Part shown: piece after piece, positions 46,497 to 55,920 of the stretch
Layout: the number at the start of each line of letters is the position of its first letter
How positions within the stretch are numbered: position 1 is the first letter of the stretch
NCBI GenBank assembly: GCA_905480645.1
Contig: CAJQRC010000004.1
Span: forward strand, 62,001-126,000
Direction of reading: 5' to 3'
DNA from: an uncultured Tateyamaria sp.
Lineage (GTDB): Bacteria; Pseudomonadota; Alphaproteobacteria; Rhodobacterales; Rhodobacteraceae
Length of the DNA stretch: 64,000 nucleotides
Made by a program: the position numbers and the translations under genes
Notes under the pieces: generated by a model
Told to the model about the DNA's origin: nothing
Database searches by the model: none
The model's input: the letters and a program-made list of their open reading frames with translations, nothing else

Positions 46497-48299
46497 TTAG
46501 CGGCCCGTATGATAAGACTCTTGCAAGCCATAAACAGGGGTATCAATACCCTCCATTCGAGCCTTTATTTGCAAAGATAAAAACTGCGAATAGTGGCGGG
46601 ATTGATGCAGATTGCCACCATGAAACCAAAGCGCTTCTTGCTGGGTCGGCTTCCACATATTGCGCTGCTCACCTTCCCATGGGCCAGGGTCTTTCGGTGT
46701 GTCCGAGCCCAAACCCCAAACCTTACCAACCTTATCCGCAGTTTCTAAATCAATTAGGTCAGCAACCCAGCCATTCATCGATCCATAGCCAGTTGCGTAA
46801 ACAATAACGTCACTGTTAAGCACAGATCCATCCTCAAAAATAACACCCTCTTCAGAAATCTTGCTAACTTGACCGTTTTTTAGTTTAATCTTGCCATCAA
46901 TTATTAGCTGGCTCGCGCCAACATCAATGTAATAACCTGATCCTCGACGTAAATACTTCATAAACAGACCAGAGTTATCTGCCCCCCAGTCTAGCAAAAA
47001 GCCTGCCTTTTCTAAACCTGCATAAAACTCAGCATCAACTTCTTTAATCTTTTCATAAACTGGAATTTGAAACTCATGTAAAATCTTATAAGGTAAAGAG
47101 GCAAATATAAGATCAGCTTTTTGCGTCGTCACTCCAGCTTCAACTGCCCGTTCAGAATAAAGATCGCCCAGCCCATATTCCATCAATGGATCTGATCGTA
47201 CAATGTGAGTTGACGACCGCTGGACCATAGTCACGTCAACATCGTTTTCCCAAAGAGCTGCACAAATATCATGGGCTGAATTATTCGAACCAATCACGAC
47301 AACTTTCTTACCTTTGAAGCTATCAGGACCAGGATGTTTACTGGAATGATGCTGGTCACCAGCAAAAGTATCCATCCCAGGAAAATTGGGCAAATTAGGC
47401 TTGGCAGACATACCCGTAGCAAAAATGAGTTGCTGAGGACGCAGCGTGACTGGCTCACCGTCCCGATCTACCGTCACTATCCATTCCTTGCTTGTCTCAT
47501 CATAGCTGGCCTTCTCGACAGTTGAGCGCGTCCAGTAATTCAACTCCATAATCTTTGTATACATTTCAAGCCAGTCTCCCAACTTATCTTTGGGCGCAAA
47601 AACCGGCCAGTTTGGCGGAAACGGCAGATATGGTAAGTGATCGTACCAGACTGGGTCATGCAGGCAGAGGGATTTATACCGATTGCGCCAGCTATCGCCA
47701 GGGCGATCGTTTTTTTCGACAATGATTGTGGGTACACCAAGTTGTCGCAGGCGGGCACCAAGAGCAATGCCACCCTGCCCACCGCCGACTATTACGGTGT
47801 AAGGTTGCGTTGCATACCCTAACTCGGATTGTTCTTTCTCACGTTCTTCAGTCCATGTCATGCGGCCCTTGCCGGCACCATGTTTAGCACCTAACGGTCG
47901 TTCATAGCCCGTAGGTTCTTCGTAACCTTTTAATTCAGTCATCGAGGTTAGGAAAGTCCAGATTAATCCATTTTTCAGTCTCACTAATCCATACCCACGT
48001 GCCACATCTGTTTCAAACTTGATCCAGGCTGTAGTGATACCGCCCTCTTCTGTGACAAGCTCGCCATCGGCAATTCTCCAGTTGGATGGCTTGGTAGATT
48101 CCAGTTGTGACAGCAGCATTTCACGGATTTGATTATGCCCTTCCATGGTTCGGATATTCCAGGTAAAACTTACTAGATCACGCCAATAACAATCTTTTTG
48201 GAACAAATTAACCGCTGCCTCGATATCACCATCCGTTAAAACAGCACCAAATTTATCAAGAAATTCTGTAACCTGATCATTGATCGTTGTATCTAACAT
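46497..48299 (-). CDS. FAD-dependent monooxygenase-like oxidoreductase with N-terminal NTF2-like domain
   Basis: Protein of 600 residues. Residues about 1-130 look like a SnoaL/NTF2-like fold (AAVNLFQKDCYWRDLVSFTWNIRTMEGHNQIREML). From about 168 a flavin monooxygenase-like module begins: VGGGQGGIALGARLRQLG (FAD), then FKGKKVVVIGSNNSAHDICAAL (second Rossmann motif, NADPH), and YATGYGSMNGWV in place of the usual C-terminal FATGY. This architecture is like YUCCA-type FMOs and bacterial relatives that oxygenate small N or S compounds. Cytoplasmic. The substrate is unknown; it stands alone, 227 bp downstream of the ribokinase gene on the same strand. Confidence 0.85.
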   Translation of the reverse strand: MLDTTINDQVTEFLDKFGAVLTDGDIEAAVNLFQKDCYWRDLVSFTWNIRTMEGHNQIREMLLSQLESTKPSNWRIADGELVTEEGGITTAWIKFETDVARGYGLVRLKNGLIWTFLTSMTELKGYEEPTGYERPLGAKHGAGKGRMTWTEEREKEQSELGYATQPYTVIVGGGQGGIALGARLRQLGVPTIIVEKNDRPGDSWRNRYKSLCLHDPVWYDHLPYLPFPPNWPVFAPKDKLGDWLEMYTKIMELNYWTRSTVEKASYDETSKEWIVTVDRDGEPVTLRPQQLIFATGMSAKPNLPNFPGMDTFAGDQHHSSKHPGPDSFKGKKVVVIGSNNSAHDICAALWENDVDVTMVQRSSTHIVRSDPLMEYGLGDLYSERAVEAGVTTQKADLIFASLPYKILHEFQIPVYEKIKEVDAEFYAGLEKAGFLLDWGADNSGLFMKYLRRGSGYYIDVGASQLIIDGKIKLKNGQVSKISEEGVIFEDGSVLNSDVIVYATGYGSMNGWVADLIDLETADKVGKVWGLGSDTPKDPGPWEGEQRNMWKPTQQEALWFHGGNLHQSRHYSQFLSLQIKARMEGIDTPVYGLQESYHTGR

Positions 48300-48526
48300 T
48301 CGGCATTCTCCCTATCAAAACTGAAAAGTCATCTGGCCGAGTTAAGCTCATGAAAGGATAGATTAGCAAGACATATCAATAAAAAACATTGTCAGCACTT
48401 TATTATATGAAGGATCCAAATGCATGCAAAGGGTTGTAATGGTCTATTAATTCATAATTTTGGGCGAATATACTGCAATAACCAGCGCATCATCTCACTC
48501 GAATCTGATTGTTTTCAGCAAAATGT

Positions 48527-49429
48527 TTATAGTACTAAATCGACTTCATCACGGGTTGGCATGGACGGCGCAGTTCCTGCGCGTGTTACCGATATCCCGG
48601 CAGTAGCACAGCCATATCGAACGGCTTCAAGCGGCGACTTATTTTCAGCCAATGCAGCAGCAAACGCACCGTTAAAAGCATCTCCTGCCCCAGTAGTTTC
48701 AACAATAGAACCAATCGCAACTGATGGCACAACTCCATGACCGGATAAATATGCTCCCTGCTCTCCCATAGTCACAATTGGGGTTTTAACACCTTTAGAA
48801 CAGAGCACTCTACACGCCTGCTCTGCATCGTCTGCATTTACTACGGCAATACCAGTTAACGCTTCACATTCTGTTTCATTTGGGGTGACGTAATCACATA
48901 ACCTCAGCATGCCTATCGGTAATTCCATTGCTGGAGCAGGGTTCAAAATCGTGGTTACACCTGCTTTCTTAGCAATTTCCAAACCACGCATTGCGGCAGG
49001 CATAGGCTGCTCCAACTGAGTAACAAAGACATCTGCTTCAGAAATTAAATCCTTCTGCGCGTCAATATCTGAAACATTAATTAGTGCGGCTGCGCCAGGT
49101 GCGACGATGATAGCATTATCTCCAGTACTTTCTTCGATAAAAATATGTGCAGCGCCGGTGTAACTCTCTTCGAGTTGGCGCACATGGGGGATTACTCCAG
49201 CTTCAGCCCAGGTTTCTAATGCTAAATTTGCAAAATCGTCTTTTCCCAGCATGGAAATTATATGCGTTTCCGCCCCAATTCGGGCGCATGCGACAGCTTG
49301 ATTGGAACCTTTTCCACCAGGGCCAAGGGCAAAAGCATTACCCATAATTGTCTCACCTATCACAGGCATACGGTCCGCACGATATGAGGTGTCAGCGACA
49401 AATACACCCAGAATAACAACTGTGCCCAT
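48527..49429 (-). CDS. rbsK: Ribokinase-type PfkB sugar kinase
   Basis: Phosphorylates ribose or a related sugar with ATP; 300 residues. Seen: GGKGSNQAVACARIG (about 38-52), NPAPA, TPNETECEALTG, VTMGEQGAYL and the PfkB signature ETTGAGDAFNGAFAAALAE with catalytic Asp. ATG 49429 lies one nt after the FucU stop; an in-frame start at 49453 would overlap it. Last gene of an ATPase-SGNH hydrolase-FucU-ribokinase operon, so the sugar is probably the one imported by the ABC system. True substrate is not fixed by sequence. Confidence 0.88.
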   Translation of the reverse strand: MGTVVILGVFVADTSYRADRMPVIGETIMGNAFALGPGGKGSNQAVACARIGAETHIISMLGKDDFANLALETWAEAGVIPHVRQLEESYTGAAHIFIEESTGDNAIIVAPGAAALINVSDIDAQKDLISEADVFVTQLEQPMPAAMRGLEIAKKAGVTTILNPAPAMELPIGMLRLCDYVTPNETECEALTGIAVVNADDAEQACRVLCSKGVKTPIVTMGEQGAYLSGHGVVPSVAIGSIVETTGAGDAFNGAFAAALAENKSPLEAVRYGCATAGISVTRAGTAPSMPTRDEVDLVL

Positions 49430-49430
49430 T

Positions 49431-49877
49431 TTATTCACCATCAGGCGGAACAACGCCCTTGCGGAAAGAAAAACATCCGTAAAAACGTCTCTCGTCCGTT
49501 TGAATTACAGCATAAGCCTGCTTGGCGCGCTCATAAAAAGCATAGCGCTCAATTCCCAGCATTTCCGGCCCACCTACCGCACTCAATTCCGCTTGAACTT
49601 CATGCATCACTGGCAACAGAGTATTCGGTTCACCCACTACCTCCATCCTTCCAGCTGCGTCATCTACAAACGTATCAAGAGGATATACAGACAGAACAGC
49701 CCTGATAGCCTCAGCGGCAGAACGATTAATACGTAAAACGTTACCAAGTACGGTTTCACGCGCAATGGAATCAGATGGGAAGTTTGTATCAGCTATTATG
49801 AGATCGTCGCCATGCCCCATTGCCCGAAGCGCGTATAAAACCTCGGCATTAAGAATTGGATCTATTCCTTTAAGCAT
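49431..49877 (-). CDS. RbsD/FucU family sugar mutarotase
   Basis: Small cytoplasmic ring-forming protein that interconverts sugar anomers, 148 residues. Seen: HGDDLIIADTNFPSD (about 22-36, with the catalytic His and Asp), and C-terminal YAVIQTDERRFYGCFSFRKGV with the Tyr and Asn/Ser-like residues of the FucU group. Length is near FucU (140) more than RbsD, suggesting a fucose-like or other hexose/pentose. Sits 22 nt after the SGNH hydrolase and 1 nt before ribokinase. Confidence 0.88.
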   Translation of the reverse strand: MLKGIDPILNAEVLYALRAMGHGDDLIIADTNFPSDSIARETVLGNVLRINRSAAEAIRAVLSVYPLDTFVDDAAGRMEVVGEPNTLLPVMHEVQAELSAVGGPEMLGIERYAFYERAKQAYAVIQTDERRFYGCFSFRKGVVPPDGE

Positions 49878-49899
49878 TTATCATCTCCGTACTATTGGA

Positions 49900-50547
49900 T
49901 TAAAATATGAGTTCAGCTACTGCTGTTGCCATCGCGACACCCACGGCTGCCTGTCCGACGACATCCAAATGGATGCCATCCACTGGATCTACAGTAGCGA
50001 ATTCATTTAAATCTATGAAATCAACTTGCTGACTTATGGCCAAGTCACGTAATTTATTTGTCAGAGCTACAGATTTTTGTGCGGCTCCAGCGAACATTTC
50101 AACAAAGATTCCCGTTTCAATTACATTTGTTGGAGCTGCGATTAAAACTCGCGGCGCCTGCCCATTCAACCCCGTATCAGAATTTTGAATCTCAACAACA
50201 AGGCGCCTTATGCACAGAGAAATATCATGCGCAGATAAAGCAAAGCGCACTTTGAGATCATTCGTACCCAACATCAGAATCGTTAAGTCAATTGGACGAT
50301 GGCTTTCTAGAATCGCATGCAAAGCGCGAAAACCATTCTTGTGAGAACCATCAACTGGATCGTCCAACACAGAAGTCCTACCCGGATGACCCTCAGCAAT
50401 TACATCCCATTCTTCTCCTAGTAGTCGACCCATAACCGAAGGCCAGCGTTCAGCTTTAGCGAAACGCCGCTTTTCAGTTGGCGAAATCATTGCAACTGTT
50501 CCATGAGTGTTGCTATCGCCGAAACAAAGAACCGTCTTGTGGTCCAT
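49900..50547 (-). CDS. SGNH/GDSL-family hydrolase
   Basis: Esterase-like hydrolase of 215 residues without a signal peptide. Blocks seen: block I CFGDSNTHG (Ser12 region, GDSN), the Gly block, block III LMLGTNDLKV, and the catalytic Asp-His in VDGIHLDVVGQ near the C-terminus. Often found in sugar-uptake operons of Rhodobacterales; a cytoplasmic role in removing an acyl group from an imported sugar is inference. Starts 5 nt after the ABC ATPase stop. Confidence 0.87.
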   Translation of the reverse strand: MDHKTVLCFGDSNTHGTVAMISPTEKRRFAKAERWPSVMGRLLGEEWDVIAEGHPGRTSVLDDPVDGSHKNGFRALHAILESHRPIDLTILMLGTNDLKVRFALSAHDISLCIRRLVVEIQNSDTGLNGQAPRVLIAAPTNVIETGIFVEMFAGAAQKSVALTNKLRDLAISQQVDFIDLNEFATVDPVDGIHLDVVGQAAVGVAMATAVAELIF

Positions 50548-50552
50548 GTTTT

Positions 50553-51590
50553 TTATATCATCCGTTGGCTTGTTGTTAAATCAAAGCAGTGAAGATGTTC
50601 AGGGTCAGGCCTCAAGTTTATTATTTGTCCAGGCTTAAAGTCATGGCGCTCTCGAAAAATAGCTGTCACGTCCTGACCCTCAAAACGCAAGAAAACCATA
50701 GTTTCCGAACCTGTTGGCTCGACCACCTTAACCTCCATCGCCAATCCTTGATCTGTTAACAACAGATGCTCAGGGCGTATCCCAAGGTTTACCAAACCAT
50801 GGCCCAAAGGACCAGAGTAGTCTCGGTCACCAACGTGAATACGACCATCGGACAATCGTCCCTGCAACAAGTTCATTGAGGGCGCACCAATAAAAGTCGC
50901 AACAAACTCATTTACGGGATTATCGTAGAGGTCTAGTGGCGTGCCTATTTGTTCAATTTGGCCGCTTTGCATAACAACAATCTGATCAGCCAGTGTCATG
51001 GCTTCTATTTGGTCATGGGTTACGAAGACTGTCGTCGTTTTAAGCCTTTGATGCAGTTCTTTAATTTCTGTTCGCATTTGTATGCGCAACTTGGCATCTA
51101 GGTTTGACAATGGTTCATCGAACAAAAAAACTTGAGGGTCACGAACGATTGCACGACCCATCGCAACGCGCTGACGCTGCCCACCTGACAAATGTCGAGG
51201 CTTTCGATCTAAATATTCGGTAAGACCAAGAATTTCCGCAGCTTCTTTTACCCGACGCGTAATTTCTTTCTTGTCTGTTTTAGCTACTTTAAGAGCAAAA
51301 CCCATATTTTCAGCAACTGACTTGTGCGGATACAGAGCATAAGTCTGAAACACCATAGCAATATCGCGTTCTGCGGGTGGTAAATTGTTTACTACTCTAT
51401 CACCTATAGAAATTGTTCCACTATTAATGGGCTCAAGTCCTGCAATCATTCGTAGTAAAGTAGATTTTCCACAACCCGATGGGCCAACTAAAGCGACAAA
51501 TTCACCATCCGTAATATCAAAGTTGACGCCATGAATGACCTCAACCGCGCCATAAGACTTTCGGATTTCTTTAATCTCAACGCCCGCCAT
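50553..51590 (-). CDS. Carbohydrate ABC transporter ATP-binding protein (UgpC/MalK-like)
   Basis: ATPase of 345 residues that drives the sugar importer of this island. Seen: Walker A GPSGCGKST, Q-loop VFQTYALYPHKSVAENM, signature LSGGQRQRVAMGRAI, Walker B VFLFDEPLSNLDAKLR, switch VTHDQIEAM, then a MalK-type regulatory OB domain (about 235-345). ATG 51590 follows AGGAAGG by six nt; a frame extending to 51692 is not supported. Divergent from the binding-protein gene, with about 215 bp between starts. It belongs with the permeases at 53.8-55.8 kb, which lack their own ATPase. Confidence 0.9.
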   Translation of the reverse strand: MAGVEIKEIRKSYGAVEVIHGVNFDITDGEFVALVGPSGCGKSTLLRMIAGLEPINSGTISIGDRVVNNLPPAERDIAMVFQTYALYPHKSVAENMGFALKVAKTDKKEITRRVKEAAEILGLTEYLDRKPRHLSGGQRQRVAMGRAIVRDPQVFLFDEPLSNLDAKLRIQMRTEIKELHQRLKTTTVFVTHDQIEAMTLADQIVVMQSGQIEQIGTPLDLYDNPVNEFVATFIGAPSMNLLQGRLSDGRIHVGDRDYSGPLGHGLVNLGIRPEHLLLTDQGLAMEVKVVEPTGSETMVFLRFEGQDVTAIFRERHDFKPGQIINLRPDPEHLHCFDLTTSQRMI

Positions 51591-51805
51591 ACGAAGCCTT
51601 CCTAAATATCTAGATACTGATGCTAGAGAAATGAATTTTCGTTGTCCACGTCCCGTCGCAGCTTTTGTTGACTTAATTTCATTCTCCATCATAGTGAGGA
51701 TTCAGAAACAGGGAACATGAGGCAAGACAGGCAATAAAATTTACAAAGCCATTTTAAATTAGTTACCTCGTGCAAGTATACGTATCGAATCCAGGGAGGA
51801 TGAAC

Positions 51806-53434
51806 ATGAAGACAGATCTATATAATTACATCAAAGCAGCTCAAAAGATGAACCGTAGGCAGATGTTGAAAGGTACCGCAGCGCTAAGCGCCGCAGCCAT
51901 GCTACCCAAGGGGGCTGCACAGGCTGGCTCACACGGTAATGTTCGTGCAGAGATTCTAAAGATACCTGGTGTCGGAGCGGGTTCACCAACAGACAGTGAT
52001 TGGCAAAAAGTTGGTGAAATGTGCCTTGCTGCCACCAAAGAGAATGTAGCAGAAGGTGAGTTTGAGGGTGTTGAACTTAGCTTCATGGGTTTAAACAATC
52101 AAAACCTACATAACTTTTTATTTAGAGGTTTCCTGAAGCCATGGGAAGCCTACACGGGCGCCAAAATCAATTGGATCGATTTAGCACAAGCTGACTATAA
52201 CGCTCGTTTGCAACAATCCATTGCTACGGGAACTGTCGATTTTGATATTGTAGAAATGGGCGCACCCTTTGAAGGCGATGTATTGGGCAAAGGCCTTGCA
52301 TCTGAGATGCCTGATTGGGTAAAAGAACAGATCGATATGGACGACTATGTTGACTATCTCAAAGCCCCCGTCGGCACTTGGGGTGGTAAAACTTATCGCG
52401 TCTCAATTGATGGAGACTGCCATACTTTTGCTTATCGCAAAGACTATTTTGGACCTGATGGAATCGGCGGAGCTGATGTCCCTAAAACATGGCAAGAGGT
52501 TGACCAAGTTTCTAAAAACCTAATTGGAAAAGAGGACCCACTTACTGGATTGCCCGCCCACGGTTATCTTGATCCCTTGAAAGGCTGGGGAGGGTTCGGT
52601 TTCTATTTCCTCGAGAACAGAGCGTCAGCTTACGCTAAGCATCCTAACAGCCCAGCATGGTTGTTTGAACCAGACACCATGAAGCCTATGGTCAATAACC
52701 CAGCGTGGGTCCAGGCCATTCAAGATGTCATGGATCTAATTGAAGCAGGCGCCTACCCCGCAGACCAGATCAACGCAGATCCAGGTACAACTGCATTTCA
52801 ACAGTTCCTTGCAGGTACCGGTTCTATGTTAATGTGGTGGGGTGATGTCGGATCAAGCGCACGGACTTCAGATACTTCTGTTGTCGGTGATGTCGTAGGT
52901 TTTGGGATTAATCCAGCCTCAGATCGTGTATATAACGCACAAGCTGGAGCATGGGAGAACACCATGAACGAAGCACCCAACATGGCATATATTGGGTGGG
53001 GCATTTACGTTATGGCCACGGTCGAAGGAGATGATAAGAAGAAAAAAGCAGCTTGGTCTGCAGCAGCACATTTAGGCGGTAAAGACTTGTCGCTTTGGGC
53101 GTCTGCATATCCTTCCGGGTTCCAGCCATATCGTAATTCTCATTTTAATTTCGAAGAGTGGGAAGAAGCGGGCTACGATCGCGCTTATGTGGAGGATTAC
53201 CTTGGCTCTAACGCGGATAGTTACAATCATCCGAATGCTGCAATTGAACCCCGTATTCCTGGCATTTTCCAATATTACTCAGTCGCCGAAGACGAGTTGG
53301 CAAAAGGCTATGCAGGTCAGTACGGATCCGCTCAGGAAACGGCAGACGCCATAGCCGCAGCTTGGGAAAAAATCACCGACCAAATCGGTCGTGACAGCCA
53401 GATTGCTATCTATAAAGAATCAATTGGGATGTAA
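51806..53434 (+). CDS. Carbohydrate ABC transporter substrate-binding protein, Tat-type signal
   Basis: Extracellular solute-binding protein, family 1, 542 residues. A long N-terminus carries NRRQMLKGTAALSAAAMLPK, a probable twin-arginine signal ending at GAAQA. A family-1 SBP body follows, with LFRGFLKPWEAYTGAKINWI and FLAGTGSMLMWWGDVGS. It is longer than MalE-type proteins (about 400), suggesting inserts or a larger ligand. Start 51806 is six nt after GGGAGG; the ATG at 51800 is too close. An intrinsic terminator follows the gene, so it is made in excess of the permeases. Sugar specificity unknown. Confidence 0.88.
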   Translation: MKTDLYNYIKAAQKMNRRQMLKGTAALSAAAMLPKGAAQAGSHGNVRAEILKIPGVGAGSPTDSDWQKVGEMCLAATKENVAEGEFEGVELSFMGLNNQNLHNFLFRGFLKPWEAYTGAKINWIDLAQADYNARLQQSIATGTVDFDIVEMGAPFEGDVLGKGLASEMPDWVKEQIDMDDYVDYLKAPVGTWGGKTYRVSIDGDCHTFAYRKDYFGPDGIGGADVPKTWQEVDQVSKNLIGKEDPLTGLPAHGYLDPLKGWGGFGFYFLENRASAYAKHPNSPAWLFEPDTMKPMVNNPAWVQAIQDVMDLIEAGAYPADQINADPGTTAFQQFLAGTGSMLMWWGDVGSSARTSDTSVVGDVVGFGINPASDRVYNAQAGAWENTMNEAPNMAYIGWGIYVMATVEGDDKKKKAAWSAAAHLGGKDLSLWASAYPSGFQPYRNSHFNFEEWEEAGYDRAYVEDYLGSNADSYNHPNAAIEPRIPGIFQYYSVAEDELAKGYAGQYGSAQETADAIAAAWEKITDQIGRDSQIAIYKESIGM

Positions 53435-53455
53435 TTCTACCATCTTTGATCAAGT

Positions 53456-53490
53456 AAAGGGGGCGCGATCAGCAGATTACGCCCCTTTTT
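53456..53490 (+). terminator. Intrinsic terminator after the binding-protein gene
   Basis: AAAGGGGGCG (53456-53465) and CGCCCC (53480-53485) form a GC-rich stem with a 14-nt loop, followed directly by TTTTT (53486-53490). It lies 21 bp past the SBP stop codon. Confidence 0.85.
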
Positions 53491-53617
53491 AATAAAGCAC
53501 TAATTTTATTACATTTAGATGTAATCACTAGCTCTGGAGGTAGAAGGTTACAACCTTGCCTTTAATCAGCAGATTGTCTCTTCCATAAGGTAATGAATAT
53601 TATATTTCATAAAGGGT

Positions 53618-53643
53618 AGGGCCTACTAGTAGTAGTGCCTTTT
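53618..53643 (+). terminator. Second hairpin with T-run, possible terminator or attenuator
   Basis: GGCCTACT and AGTAG(T)GCC, an 8-bp stem with one bulged T around AGT, followed by TTTT. Situated 190 bp before the permease start; it could be a read-through stop or a leader attenuator. Confidence 0.35.
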
Positions 53644-53832
53644 CTAATGATTGTGCTTTAGAATTAAAGCGTAGCCACAATAGTAATTGCAGACCGTAGT
53701 TACAGAAAATTTATCCAAAAACGCCTGTGCTTTACTCACTTTAAATCAAATCACGATGAGGTTAACCATAAACTTCACAAACTTTCAAAATTCCGACTTA
53801 ACACTTGCGCATCTGACCGCTAACATCTCACT

Positions 53833-54936
53833 ATGATTAACGAAGGTGATCTTCTTCACACTGTAACCGCCGACAACATCCCAGATAGCCAAAAGCGGTT
53901 GGGAGAGGTGTTGGTTTGGACAACAGGCTTGCTTTTTCTAGGCCTTGCAGTTTGGCAAATGATGTTTGAATCCGAAAAAGTAGCTATGGGTTTTGAAACA
54001 TGGCGCCCAGTACTTTACGCTTATATGCTTTGGGCTACAGCCTTATGTGTAGCGCAAGTAATGGTTAACGGTGAAAAGGGCAAACGCACACTATTTGTTT
54101 TGCCCGCCGCCTTGTTCGTAATAAGTCTAGTTGTTTTTCCATTGCTTTTTGCGCTGTATATCTCATTCACAGATTGGAACCTCGCTTCTGCCAATGGGCC
54201 GCAACCCAATGGTTGGGATAATATACGAGAGATGTGGAGTGACCAATTTTATTGGAATGCACTGAAAAATATGGTCTATTACGTCCTTGCAGTTAGTGTT
54301 GAGTACGTGATCGCATTCGGTTTGGCCTTACTGCTAAATGCACAAATAAGAGCACGTAAGTTTTTCCGTGTAGTGTTTTTATTGCCGTTGATGTTAAGCC
54401 CCGTCGCAGTTTCTTGGATGGTTGGGAAGTCAATGCTGGAAGTTCGTTTTGGCCCAATATCAAGAATCGTTCGTGAGTTGGGTTTCGAGCCAAGCTTCTT
54501 CGGCAACGCAGAGATTGCACGCTTTATGATCATGGCAATGGACGCTTGGACTTTCATTCCGTTCATTATGATTATGTTGTTAGCAGGTCTTCAGGCGTTA
54601 CCTCGTGAAATAATCGAAGCTTCAAAAGTTGACGGCGCATCTGGTTGGCAAAGCTTCACAGAAGTTATTTTTCCCCTCATGTTACCGGTCTCAGTTACAG
54701 CCATCGTGATCCGTATCATATTCAAACTTAAGCTTGCTGACATAATCATCAATGTAACATCCGGCGGACCAGGTGGAGCAACAGACTCAGTAACTAGCTT
54801 TATTTTTCGAGAGTATCGAGATAGGTCCAACGTCGGTTACGGTACGTTATTGGCAATAATTTACCTAGTGTTGATTATATTATTCATTACAATCTTCTTG
54901 AAATTTGTAAGTCGCTGGATGGAGCGTCCTGCCTAA
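53833..54936 (+). CDS. Sugar ABC transporter permease (MalF-like)
   Basis: Inner-membrane permease of 367 residues with about eight helices. An extra N-terminal section of roughly 90 residues with two helices precedes the usual MalF/UgpA core. The EAA loop EIIEASKVDGASGWQSFTEVIFPLM (about 257-281), which contacts the ATPase, is complete. ATG 53833 has no strong ribosome-binding sequence. The last base of its stop is the first base of the next start (TAATG). Confidence 0.9.
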   Translation: MINEGDLLHTVTADNIPDSQKRLGEVLVWTTGLLFLGLAVWQMMFESEKVAMGFETWRPVLYAYMLWATALCVAQVMVNGEKGKRTLFVLPAALFVISLVVFPLLFALYISFTDWNLASANGPQPNGWDNIREMWSDQFYWNALKNMVYYVLAVSVEYVIAFGLALLLNAQIRARKFFRVVFLLPLMLSPVAVSWMVGKSMLEVRFGPISRIVRELGFEPSFFGNAEIARFMIMAMDAWTFIPFIMIMLLAGLQALPREIIEASKVDGASGWQSFTEVIFPLMLPVSVTAIVIRIIFKLKLADIIINVTSGGPGGATDSVTSFIFREYRDRSNVGYGTLLAIIYLVLIILFITIFLKFVSRWMERPA

Positions 54937-55847
54937 TGGCTATTTTCAAAAACTACGAGACAGAAAGCAAAGCTAACACAAAATGGTGGGCCAGTAGTGT
55001 TGCGATTTATGGTGCTCTTATTGTATGGGCAATAGTCTGTCTTTTTCCAATTTATTGGACTATTACAACATCTTTCAAATTAGCCCCTGACGTCATGCGT
55101 GGTAATATGATACCGTGGTGGGACTTCACTCCAAGGTGGAAAGGCTGGGAGTCACTGGGATTTTCTCCTCGTTTAATTGGCGAAGTTTCCACTGTTCGCG
55201 AAGAATTTCTAAAACGTTTTTGGAACAGCACTGTTATTGCGGTTTCTGCATCAGTTCTTGCCGTAATTTTAGGATCACTCGCAGCTTATGGCTTGTCGCG
55301 TTTTAGCTACCGCTTTGGCTTCATGAAGAATTCGGATATTTCTTTTTTCTTTTTAAGCCAAATGATCCTACCGCCTGTAGTGCTCGCGCTACCCTTTCTC
55401 ATACTATACCGCTCACTTGATTTACTAGACAGTCGCGTTGGCCTCATCCTGCTTTATACGTTGACAGTATTGCCTATCGTAATTTGGATAATGCGAGACC
55501 AATTTCAGGGCATCCCCGTCGAGCTAGAAGAAGCTGCGCTTGTTGATGGCCTCGGCATCTGGGGATCTTTTTTTCAGATTGTTCTTCCAATCGCACTTCC
55601 TGGCATGGTTGCAGCATTTATCCTTAGTTTAGTATTATGCTGGAATGAATACTTTTTTGCGGCTCTGCTGACATCAACTGATGCTAAAACACTCCCAGTG
55701 ATGGTAGCCTCACAAACTGGGTCTCAAGGTATTAATTGGTGGTCGATGGCCGCGCTATCTTCTGCCGCTATTTTACCTTTAGTTATAGTCGCCATCTTCC
55801 TTGAAAAATACATTATCAAAGGTATGGCTGCCGGTGCAGTCAAATGA
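54936..55847 (+). CDS. Carbohydrate ABC transporter permease (MalG-like)
   Basis: Second permease, 303 residues, six helices, with the EAA loop PVELEEAALVDGLGIWGSFFQIVLPIALPG (about 192-221) and the MalG-type end EKYIIKGMAAGAVK. Translationally coupled to the preceding permease. Convergent with the FGGY kinase gene across a 73-bp gap. Confidence 0.92.
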   Translation: MAIFKNYETESKANTKWWASSVAIYGALIVWAIVCLFPIYWTITTSFKLAPDVMRGNMIPWWDFTPRWKGWESLGFSPRLIGEVSTVREEFLKRFWNSTVIAVSASVLAVILGSLAAYGLSRFSYRFGFMKNSDISFFFLSQMILPPVVLALPFLILYRSLDLLDSRVGLILLYTLTVLPIVIWIMRDQFQGIPVELEEAALVDGLGIWGSFFQIVLPIALPGMVAAFILSLVLCWNEYFFAALLTSTDAKTLPVMVASQTGSQGINWWSMAALSSAAILPLVIVAIFLEKYIIKGMAAGAVK

Positions 55848-55920
55848 TTGTAATAGCTCAAGTAAATCAACCAAAGCACTCCAAATACAATATGAAAGAG
55901 CCGGTTTCTTTAAAAACTCT

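Larger units (their letters stand above)
53435..53832. other. Intergenic region between binding-protein and permease genes
   Basis: About 400 bp. It holds the binding-protein terminator, a second hairpin with a T-run near 53618-53643, a near-palindrome AAGGTT-AC-AACCTT (53545-53558) and presumably a separate promoter for the two permeases. No ORF. Confidence 0.55.

Noticed and set aside
48420-48740. 106-codon plus-strand frame opposite the ribokinase 3' end
   Set aside because: Antisense shadow of ribokinase codons; Ser/Ala/Pro-rich pattern is the usual mirror of a coding strand.
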